A stretch of DNA of 58,468 nucleotides from K189A clade bacterium (GTDB taxonomy: Bacteria > Pseudomonadota > Gammaproteobacteria > Pseudomonadales > Azotimanducaceae), in the NCBI GenBank assembly GCA_902613475.1, contig CACMHG010000010.1, forward strand, positions 1 through 58,468, read 5' to 3'. Position 1 is the first letter of the stretch, and every line of letters begins with the position of its first letter. Positions 51,894 to 58,468 of this stretch are shown one piece after another. The translations under genes and the position numbers were made by a program. The notes under the pieces were generated by a model. That model saw only the letters and a program-made list of their open reading frames with translations, had not been told where the DNA came from and made no database searches.

Positions 51894-53111
51894 CTACTCT
51901 ACCCGCAGTGCCGAAACGGGGTGGATGCCTCGCACCCGCACGGTGCTCACGAGGGCAGCCAACTGGGTGCCGACGATCATCACCATTGGCGCTGTCAACA
52001 AGCTAGCCAAAGTGGCCTTAGGAAACAGGCGATCAAAGGAGCCCATTTGCATTTGTCGCGCTGCCTCTTCACCGCCCATATATTCCAGCGGAATGCCGAC
52101 TGCGCTCAGATAATTGATCAGCGGCAAGGCCAATGCGAGCCCAAGACCTATCCCCAGCAGGCTGAGCAACAAGGCCTCAAATTGCACCTGGCCAATGACC
52201 TGCCAAGGGCGCATACCCAGCGCCATGAACAGTCCAAATTCCCGGGTACGCTCAAAGAGCACCATCACAAAGGTGTTGACCACGGCAAAGACAACCAGAA
52301 TCAGCAGCAACGAATAAAAAAGCTGGGCGCCGGCCTTATCGAGTTCGATTGACTGCTCAATCATCGGCATAAGTTCCTGCCAGGTTTGCAGCGCGAGGGG
52401 CCCGGTCAACTTGGTTTCAATCTGTGCCCCTATGGCACCGAGCTGGCTGAGGTTTTCGACCATCAACAGCAGCATGTGTGCCTCGTCCTGTAGGTAAAAC
52501 GCTTCGGCTACGCCAGCGATAGGCGCGAACACCAGAGTACGATCAAGTTCTACCTGACCGGTTTCGACAATGCCCGCGATGATAAAGATGGCCGCCGCGA
52601 CGGCGCCCTGCTTGCCCGAACCCAGCACGATCAGCTCGTCACCAACCCTCGCACCCAAATTGCGGGCCATGGACGATCCGATCAGCGCTTCATCAGACGC
52701 TCGGGGAATTTGACCCTCGATCACGTTATCGTAAATATCCAAGAACCGAGTCTCCGCAGCGAAATCCACCCCCATCGCCATGCCGCCCAAGGACTTCTCG
52801 CCCATGGAGACCACGGCAAATGCCTGTACCCGAGGCATGACCGACAGCCCATCTATCGTTTCAAGCTCTGCCTGCAGTGCTGTAGCGTTAGGCACGGTTC
52901 GTTCGAATCTGGGTTGATCAATGTAGGAGGCGTCGCTGACCTGCCCATGGCCCGAAAAATAGCGCGTTGCCGAGTCGATCATGATCTCGTAGCTGCCGGA
53001 CTGCATGCTCATGGCAAAGGACACCAGCAGCACCGAAAAGCCAATGCCACCGGCGGTAAGCCAGGTGCGCGACTTGTTGCGCTGCAAGTTACGCCATGCG
53101 AGTCGTATCAA
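51894..53111 (-). CDS. FtsX-family ABC permease (first)
   Basis: 405 residues with the same layout as the next permease: an N-terminal helix (TWLTAGGIGFSVLLVSFAMSM), a periplasmic MacB-like core at about 55-265, and three C-terminal helices (including VNTFVMVLFERTREFGLFMALGM and LLSLLGIGLGLALALPLI). The two are only weakly similar in the core, so they are distinct partners, not a recent duplication. The ATG overlaps the LolA-like stop by 4 bases. Together they resemble LolC/LolE. Confidence 0.92.
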   Translation of the reverse strand: MIRLAWRNLQRNKSRTWLTAGGIGFSVLLVSFAMSMQSGSYEIMIDSATRYFSGHGQVSDASYIDQPRFERTVPNATALQAELETIDGLSVMPRVQAFAVVSMGEKSLGGMAMGVDFAAETRFLDIYDNVIEGQIPRASDEALIGSSMARNLGARVGDELIVLGSGKQGAVAAAIFIIAGIVETGQVELDRTLVFAPIAGVAEAFYLQDEAHMLLLMVENLSQLGAIGAQIETKLTGPLALQTWQELMPMIEQSIELDKAGAQLFYSLLLILVVFAVVNTFVMVLFERTREFGLFMALGMRPWQVIGQVQFEALLLSLLGIGLGLALALPLINYLSAVGIPLEYMGGEEAARQMQMGSFDRLFPKATLASLLTAPMVMIVGTQLAALVSTVRVRGIHPVSALRVE

Positions 53112-53920
53112 CGGTTTCGGCCCGACTGCAGCGAGAACAGGGTGAACATGCGGTCGGGCACATCCACGTCAAAGTCCATGTCTAGGTACTCAAGCTCCGT
53201 GTACTGATCAGGTTTTGCCACGTCTTGCATGCGCATGCGGGTCGCCATAATCCGTCCGCCAAGCTCACCAATGTCCAGTGACTGCATGCGGCGAACAGGC
53301 TGCATGTCTTGATCGAAGTAGGCCATTTCGACGAGTACGAGATCCTCACGAATGCGCAGCCGCTCCTTACCCCAAACCACGGCCGCGTCTTCGCGAGGCA
53401 CAGCATCGATGACATAAACCTCCAACGCGCCATCTTGCTCGGTGGCCACATGCTCCAGGGTGTAGTCCCGCAGCCACTTATCACTGCGCGACATATCGTT
53501 GTAAGAAAAATCCGAGCCTGCCCAGCTTTGAGACATCATGCCTCCGGGCAAGCGGATACTCTTGTTAAGTTTGGGCGTAAAGGTCCACATCCGCTCGCCC
53601 TGCTTGAGCAGCGCATTGCCGGCATCTCGAGTGGGCGCAACGAAGCGAATCAGCGCATCCTCACGGCCTCGAGTCCAGGCCTTCAACGTAGATTTACGCT
53701 GCCAACTCGGACGTTTGATGAGCATGGACATTTCCGCGTAGGAGGAGAGACCGCGGGTTTGATCAATGGATTTTGTGACCAAGGCGACCACGTCGAGCTT
53801 TTCGCTGGCGTAGATGGATGCCGATGCAGCGAGGCTGAAAAGGCTAATTGTGAAGATAGCAAGCAAGCGGATGAGTGTTTGCCCCACCTGTACAAACCGT
53901 CGCTGTAACCCTGTCGCCAT
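53108..53920 (-). CDS. LolA-like outer-membrane lipoprotein-sorting protein
   Basis: About 270 residues. The signal segment QTLIRLLAIFTISLFSLAASASIYA precedes the LolA/LppX-like fold: YAEMSMLIKRPSWQRKSTLKAWTRGREDALIRFVAPTRDAGNALLKQGERMWTFTPKLNKSIRLP, then MMSQSWAGSDFSYNDM, ending ELEYLDMDFDVDVPDRMFTLFSLQ. The frame extends to 54058 but overlaps the divergent TetR gene; AGAGGG before the ATG at 53920 marks the start. In this family such a barrel binds acyl chains of lipids or lipoproteins in the periplasm. It leads the operon with the permeases, ATPase and barrel. Confidence 0.88.
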   Translation of the reverse strand: MATGLQRRFVQVGQTLIRLLAIFTISLFSLAASASIYASEKLDVVALVTKSIDQTRGLSSYAEMSMLIKRPSWQRKSTLKAWTRGREDALIRFVAPTRDAGNALLKQGERMWTFTPKLNKSIRLPGGMMSQSWAGSDFSYNDMSRSDKWLRDYTLEHVATEQDGALEVYVIDAVPREDAAVVWGKERLRIREDLVLVEMAYFDQDMQPVRRMQSLDIGELGGRIMATRMRMQDVAKPDQYTELEYLDMDFDVDVPDRMFTLFSLQSGRNR

Positions 53921-54031
53921 CATGCCCTCTGCTGCCACCCCGGTGCCTTGCCAGCGTAGCCAGCGCATGGAGGAATTGCAAAGAAGCTGGATGCGATCTA
54001 TTTTTTGACCTGATCCAATTTTGGGAATTTT

Positions 54032-54652
54032 ATGTCGCTGCGACAAATCAACCGCCAAAAAACCCGGACGGCCATTCTAAGCGCTGCCAGGACCTTAGCC
54101 GCGGCGTCGAATTGGCAGGATCTCACCACGCGCCAAATCGCAAAGGCTGCCCAGGTCAGCTACCAAACCTTGTACAACTACTTTCCTTCGAAAGCCGAGA
54201 TCGTTCGAGCGCTCATCGTTGATACCTACGTCGGGCCAGAAGACGCGATGCTGGCGATCATCAAAAGCTATCAAGGCGATGTGCTTGACAGTATCAACGA
54301 GATTAACGCATCGCGGTTTGCGCAGATCCAAGCCACAGATCCGCAGTGGCTGTATATGCTGGGCAGCTACTTCGCCCCGAACCGCGATGGCAGCGCAAGT
54401 GGCGCCCGCGTCATGGAATTGGTGGATCAAAGCGGAGACGGCTACTACTACCAATTGCTACGTCTCGCCCAGGGCACCGGACAGCTGCGAGGCGATGTCG
54501 ATATTCAGCTGATGTCCCACACTCTCTACTGCATCGCCAACAGTGCTGGGGAGAGGCTTATTTTCGCTGAGGCTAATTTTGATGCCTTGCAGGAGGTATT
54601 GGCACAGCAAAGTGCGCAAGTGGTCACCCCATACTTGGATGAGCCAGCTTGA
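54032..54652 (+). CDS. TetR/AcrR-family regulator
   Basis: 206 residues. The N-terminal helix-turn-helix is TRTAILSAARTLAAASNWQDLTTRQIAKAAQVSYQTLYNYFPSKAEIVRALI. The C-terminal ligand domain (about 60-206) is helical and unassigned. It is divergent from the LolA-like gene with about 110 bp between starts, so it is the natural candidate to control the envelope operon. No clear palindromic operator was found in that gap by eye. Confidence 0.92.
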   Translation: MSLRQINRQKTRTAILSAARTLAAASNWQDLTTRQIAKAAQVSYQTLYNYFPSKAEIVRALIVDTYVGPEDAMLAIIKSYQGDVLDSINEINASRFAQIQATDPQWLYMLGSYFAPNRDGSASGARVMELVDQSGDGYYYQLLRLAQGTGQLRGDVDIQLMSHTLYCIANSAGERLIFAEANFDALQEVLAQQSAQVVTPYLDEPA

Positions 54653-54664
54653 AAGCTCCTTTGC

Positions 54665-55111
54665 TTATCGACGCCGCATCATCGACACGACATTGTCGCC
54701 TGATACGACTTGTTGGGTCGGCCTAAACAGTATTTCCCAGGTAACGGTTTTTCCTGCCTCACGAAAAAAACCACGGCAGCCAATACCCGTATCTACTACG
54801 AACAGGCTCACCGTCGCCGATTGCGTTTGACCAACATTCCAAAGCAGGCAGACATTAGGTTCGCTTTCGAGCTTGGCGATACCGTCTAGGGCGAGATTCC
54901 CGATACGCGCGTCGACCACATAGGTACCAACCTCATCTGCGCCGATGCGTATCGATACGTCGCCCTTGCCTGCACCCTCGATATTGCCGGTAAGGGTAAT
55001 GCCGTCCTGATCTTCAACAATTTCTAGGTCTACCTCCGTAGGCACACCGAGGCTGCTGCCCTCAAAAACAACGCTTCCCTTTGCAGTCCAAAGACCCTTA
55101 CGAATCAGCAA
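54665..55111 (-). CDS. Unrecognised 148-residue protein
   Basis: The TTG at 55111 has AGGAGA about seven bases upstream and starts inside the end of the SRAP gene, overlapping by 14 bases, so it is translationally coupled. The protein is rich in beta-strand patterns (GTYVVDARIGNLALDGIAK, ATVSLFVVDTGIGCRGFF) with two cysteines near 95 and 118. No signal is seen and I recognise no family. The operon with SRAP and an AhpD-like gene hints at a stress role, which is inference. Confidence 0.6.
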   Translation of the reverse strand: MLIRKGLWTAKGSVVFEGSSLGVPTEVDLEIVEDQDGITLTGNIEGAGKGDVSIRIGADEVGTYVVDARIGNLALDGIAKLESEPNVCLLWNVGQTQSATVSLFVVDTGIGCRGFFREAGKTVTWEILFRPTQQVVSGDNVVSMMRRR

Positions 55112-55877
55112 TGAAACTCTCCTGTTCGACCGGTTTCGCCTTTTCCATGGTACTCAGATCTGCAGCCTTAAAGGAGATATTCGCACTCACTTCATAGGGC
55201 GGTGCCAGGGCCTGGGCGCATCGTGGACCTTTGTTGCGCGCGTTGTTTACCTCTCGGTTCACAGGCGTCATCTGCAGCGGCACCGGCAGGGTCGACGCCA
55301 AATCTGCCGCCATGGACTCTGTGGCGTTACTCGGGTCCAGCCAGTTGAGGGCCTGCTCCATGGTTAGGAAGATGGGTTGACGATGATGCAGCTCACGCAT
55401 GTTTTCGTGAGCCGCAGCCGTCAGCAAGGTGAAGCTAAGCAGCTGGGCGGCATCGCCAGCACCGCCTTTTGGACGCCAGGCATCCCATATGCCCGCCAGC
55501 AACAAACCCTTCTGGGCCTGGTCATTGATCAAAAAGGGCTGTTTCCCGTTGGCGCTTCGATACCACTCGTAGAAGCCCGACACCGGCACCACGCAATGCT
55601 GCTTCTGGAAGGGTTTTTTGAACGCAGGGCTCTTCGCCGCGGTCTCTACCTTGGCATTGAACATACTGTACTGAGTCGTGGGCGCTTGGGACCAGCTTGG
55701 TGTCAACCACCAACGCATTGGCATGCATTCAAGCCCTCCATCTGCGCCGCGGCGAATAACCGGCAAGGTCTGAATGGGGGCTACATTGTAGTCGTCCTCG
55801 CCGGGATAGGTTTCTTGCATGATCGACATCAGCAGCCGAGTGAGCTGGGCCGTGTGAATACTTAATCTGCCGCACAT
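55098..55877 (-). CDS. SRAP (YedK/HMCES) DNA-protein crosslink protease
   Basis: About 259 residues from the ATG at 55877, which makes Cys2 the N-terminal nucleophile after Met removal (MCGRLS). An upstream frame exists to 55934, but it would bury this Cys, so 55877 is right. The other active-site residues are Asn74 in MFNAKVET, Glu104 in GFYEW and His165 in LHHRQP. The family forms thiazolidine crosslinks to abasic sites in single-stranded DNA. The CMD gene ends five bases before. The 148-residue gene follows by overlap. Confidence 0.94.
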   Translation of the reverse strand: MCGRLSIHTAQLTRLLMSIMQETYPGEDDYNVAPIQTLPVIRRGADGGLECMPMRWWLTPSWSQAPTTQYSMFNAKVETAAKSPAFKKPFQKQHCVVPVSGFYEWYRSANGKQPFLINDQAQKGLLLAGIWDAWRPKGGAGDAAQLLSFTLLTAAAHENMRELHHRQPIFLTMEQALNWLDPSNATESMAADLASTLPVPLQMTPVNREVNNARNKGPRCAQALAPPYEVSANISFKAADLSTMEKAKPVEQESFIADS

Positions 55878-55881
55878 GGAA

Positions 55882-56541
55882 CTAGCCGTGCTTACCGAGC
55901 TGCCAGCCAAACGCGGACAACTCACGCTGGGCAAAGGCTGTTGGTTGATCCTCCAGTGCGGTAGCCACCGTATCGTTCCAGCGATTTAAAAAACCAAAGG
56001 CTGAAATTACCGAGGTGATTTGCGTTATCTGACGACTGGAAAAATGCTCACTCAGGGCGTCGAAGTGTTGCTGGGTCGCGGCATTGGGCACCTCGCCCGC
56101 AGCGAGCGCCAAAGCGATCGCCGCGCGTTCAGCATCGCTAAAGCACTCGGCGGTCTCGTAAGACAATACCTGCGCGCGTTTTTCAGCCTGTGCATCCGGG
56201 GTGTCGCTCATTCGCGCGGTATTGTGTCCGGTATGAGCTTGGCAGTAGCGACATCCAGCGCTGATGCTGACGCAGTACGCGACGAGCTGAAGCAGGTCCG
56301 CGGGTAGATTTTCTTCCGGGGCGTTCTGCTCGGGAGCGACCTTAATCAGGTTCTCCATCAACACTTTGACATCGGCGCCCATGACCGTGCCAAAGAGCAC
56401 CGAGAAAGCGACGGGCAGCTGCCGCATGTGCGCCATGGTTAGCATACTGTTTGGCACAAACCCCATGGTGGCCTCAGACATGGCGAGAATCGGTTTCAAC
56501 TCTGCTAGCTGTTCTGTTTCAAGGGGTTCTAGGTAAGCCAT
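55882..56541 (-). CDS. Carboxymuconolactone decarboxylase/AhpD-like protein
   Basis: 219 residues with a CMD/AhpD helical core. The redox motif CRYCQAHTGHN has the C-x-x-C and downstream His expected of alkylhydroperoxidase AhpD-like proteins. It also has the leader region LAMSEATMGFVPNSMLTMAHMRQLP, typical of the peroxidase-related subgroup. The likely role is peroxide or thiol redox chemistry. It is first of a three-gene operon with SRAP and the 148-residue protein. It is divergent from the oligopeptidase gene. Confidence 0.88.
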   Translation of the reverse strand: MAYLEPLETEQLAELKPILAMSEATMGFVPNSMLTMAHMRQLPVAFSVLFGTVMGADVKVLMENLIKVAPEQNAPEENLPADLLQLVAYCVSISAGCRYCQAHTGHNTARMSDTPDAQAEKRAQVLSYETAECFSDAERAAIALALAAGEVPNAATQQHFDALSEHFSSRQITQITSVISAFGFLNRWNDTVATALEDQPTAFAQRELSAFGWQLGKHG

Positions 56542-56715
56542 GGCTTTACTCCGGCAACAGGATTTGCATGAGGGCCCATCTTCTCTCGCCAGCCACTGAC
56601 TTGGAAGCCTCCTAGTAAGATGAGACGACTGTGCTTAAGGCGCAGCTGCGTTGCAATCGTGTAAGCGCTGGTGAATGCTCCGCTGCTTTATCAACCTCCG
56701 AGCCAGGCCCAATTC

Positions 56716-58468
56716 ATGAGCACAAAGCAACCACCCGTCGCCGACAGACGCCCATACCGACACAGCTATCACGGCGTCGAATTAGAGGACCCCTACTTTT
56801 GGCTGCAAGATCCTGGATATCCTCAAGTAAAGGATTCAGATGTACTGGGCTATCTCAATGAGGAGAATGCCTACTTCGAATCGTGGTACGAGCCGCACAA
56901 AACGCTGACTCAAACCCTGTTTGAGGAGCTAAAGGCGCGCAAGCCCGAACAAGACGAGAGCGTGCCCTACGACAAAAACGGCTACCGCTATCAATGGCGA
57001 TTTAACGCGGGTGATCAGTACCGGGTCTGGCTGCGCCAAAGCACCATAGATACCAGCAACGTTTGGGAGACCCTACTTAATGAAAACTCCCTCGCTGAGG
57101 GTTGCGAGTATTTTCGACTTGGAGCCCTCGCCGTTAGCCCAGATGGCAAGAAGCTCGCTTACAGCACGGATACTAACGGCAGCGAACGCTTCATCTTGCA
57201 GGTGATCGAGATAGCGTCTGGCAATGCCCTCACGACTCCCATTGAAAATTGCGCAGGCAGCGTGGTTTGGAATGCAGACAGTGACGGTTTCGCCTATCGA
57301 CTGGTGAACGAAAACTGGCGACCGGACAAAGCGCTGTATCGATCACTGCTTGGCGGTGACGACGCGCTGCTCTATCAGGAGGAAGACGACGCCTTTTTCG
57401 TGGGCCTGGGTCTGAGCCAGTCCGAGCAGCTTATGTTCATTACGAGCGGCGATCATGTCACCAGCGAAGTGCGTTTCGTACCAAGAGCCAACCTGCTCGC
57501 AGAGCAAGAGCTTATTCAGGGCCGACGTGAAGGCCACGAGTACGATGTGGAGCATCAAGGAGACAGCGCTAAAACCGGCAGGCTGATCATTCGCAGCAAC
57601 CGCAACCACCCAAATTTCGATCTATTTGAAACCCCAATGGCCTCAACTGAGGAAGCGTCTTGGCAGATGCTTTTGCCCGGCGATGCCAATCACTATTTGA
57701 TGGGCCATGTGGCCTTTGCCGATGCGCTGGTTGTCTGCCTGCGCATCAATGGCTTGGATCAGATACAAATTGTTAGCGGCGATGACAGCCATATAATCGA
57801 GTTTCCAGAGCCTGCCTATAGCGTCGACTTAGGCACAAACCCAAACTACCGCACGAGCACCCTGCGGCTTGCCTATACCTCCATGGTCACACCCCACACG
57901 GTCTTCGATTACGACTGGCAAACAAAGGCGCTGACAAGTTTGAAGGTGCAAGAGATCCCCGGCGGCTATGAGGCATCAGACTACGTCAGCGAGAGGCTGC
58001 AGGTAATCGCGCGCGACGGCACCCATGTACCGATGAGTTTGGTGCGGCACAAAGACACCTTGGTTAACGGCAATGCCCCGGTATATCTGTATGGCTATGG
58101 TGCCTATGGGCATGCCATACCGCCGAGTTTTTCCAGCAACGTGATTTCGCTGCTTGACCGCGGCTTTGTTTTCGCCATTGCCCATGTTCGTGGCGGTGAT
58201 GACCTTGGTTACCACTGGTATACCGCTGGCAAGCTGCAGCAGCGCACCAACACGTTTAATGACTTTGTTGATTGCGCCAAGCATTTGATCAGTGACGGGT
58301 ATACACGAGCCGGCAAGATTGCCATCGGCGGCGGCAGCGCTGGCGGCGAACTGATGGGAGCCGTCGTCAATCAAGCGCCAGAACTTTTCGGCGCCGTGGC
58401 GGCTCACGTACCCTTTGTCGATGTACTGACCACCATGCTGAACCCAGACTTACCCTTAACACCCATGG
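56716..58468 (+). CDS. ptrB: Oligopeptidase B (S9 prolyl oligopeptidase family), truncated by window end
   Basis: The window cuts the gene after 584 codons. The N-terminus (YRHSYHGVELEDPYFWLQDP) begins the S9 beta-propeller. The hydrolase part contains the nucleophile elbow GGGSAGGEL (Ser in G-x-S-x-G) after GYGAYG and HVRGGDDLGYHWYTAGKL, typical of oligopeptidase B. The Asp and His of the triad lie beyond the edge. It cuts peptides after basic residues in the cytoplasm. The ATG at 56716 follows AATTC with no strong ribosome site, but it is the only start that fits the family. Confidence 0.9.
   Translation, partial: MSTKQPPVADRRPYRHSYHGVELEDPYFWLQDPGYPQVKDSDVLGYLNEENAYFESWYEPHKTLTQTLFEELKARKPEQDESVPYDKNGYRYQWRFNAGDQYRVWLRQSTIDTSNVWETLLNENSLAEGCEYFRLGALAVSPDGKKLAYSTDTNGSERFILQVIEIASGNALTTPIENCAGSVVWNADSDGFAYRLVNENWRPDKALYRSLLGGDDALLYQEEDDAFFVGLGLSQSEQLMFITSGDHVTSEVRFVPRANLLAEQELIQGRREGHEYDVEHQGDSAKTGRLIIRSNRNHPNFDLFETPMASTEEASWQMLLPGDANHYLMGHVAFADALVVCLRINGLDQIQIVSGDDSHIIEFPEPAYSVDLGTNPNYRTSTLRLAYTSMVTPHTVFDYDWQTKALTSLKVQEIPGGYEASDYVSERLQVIARDGTHVPMSLVRHKDTLVNGNAPVYLYGYGAYGHAIPPSFSSNVISLLDRGFVFAIAHVRGGDDLGYHWYTAGKLQQRTNTFNDFVDCAKHLISDGYTRAGKIAIGGGSAGGELMGAVVNQAPELFGAVAAHVPFVDVLTTMLNPDLPLTPM

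Overview
The window looks like a chromosomal segment of an aerobic, probably marine gammaproteobacterium with moderately high GC. Support comes from gene content: uvrB, nudC, uup, acnB and ybr-like housekeeping genes in gammaproteobacterial form, many acyl-CoA/CoA-thioester enzymes, an RND pump, a TauD-like dioxygenase, a CaiB CoA-transferase and alginate-export-like porin. The genus cannot be fixed from sequence alone. No rRNA, CRISPR array, complete insertion sequence or prophage was seen; there is one tRNA (Val, GAC).

Layout. 0-3 kb: porin and serine hydrolase. 2.9-3.8 kb: a DUF2237 gene without a normal start codon, flanked by two diverged repeats, then a 21-bp-arm palindrome/terminator abutting tRNA-Val. 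3.9-7.2 kb: uvrB with a small acidic protein upstream, and fpr. 7.3-12.5 kb: a GntR-type regulator, membrane-fusion protein and RND permease, preceded by a promoter overlapped by two TTGGT-N3-ACCAA-like operators. 12.6-25.5 kb: lipid and acyl-CoA metabolism: acyl-CoA dehydrogenase, PI-PLC-like phosphodiesterase, a divergent GTP cyclohydrolase II paralogue, MaoC hydratase, glycosyltransferase-like protein, GDPD, patatin, an isobutyryl-CoA-dehydrogenase-like/enoyl-CoA hydratase pair between two related MFS carriers, and a double YjbR protein. 25.6-31 kb: a frameshifted GST, CaiB CoA-transferase, larB-larE, TauD-like dioxygenase, aldo/keto reductase. 31-41 kb: nudC, a TerB-like protein, HAD phosphatase, acnB, a broken methyltransferase, a voltage-gated K+ channel, gamma-glutamyltransferase, a YcaQ-type glycosylase. 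41-48 kb: a patchy accessory stretch with a SnoaL-like secreted protein, a REP-like hairpin, a Phd/PIN toxin-antitoxin pair, uup, a histidine phosphatase, SDR and VOC enzymes, a GNAT fragment and a decayed phosphotransferase. 48-54.7 kb: a TetR-flanked envelope operon (LolA-like carrier, two FtsX permeases, LolD-like ATPase, SPOR-plus-beta-barrel protein). 54.7-58.5 kb: a hypothetical protein, SRAP peptidase, AhpD/CMD protein and a truncated oligopeptidase B.

The best candidate for an undescribed system is the envelope operon at 48.1-54.7 kb. It encodes in one transcription unit an inner-membrane ABC extractor, a periplasmic LolA-like carrier and an outer-membrane barrel with a peptidoglycan-binding-like SPOR domain, so it could form a complete trans-envelope lipid or lipoprotein route. 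A second theme is gene decay: GST (A9 run), methyltransferase (internal TAG, no start), phosphotransferase (deletion plus TAG), and a GNAT stub. All family names are from reading translated sequence by eye; no database search was run.
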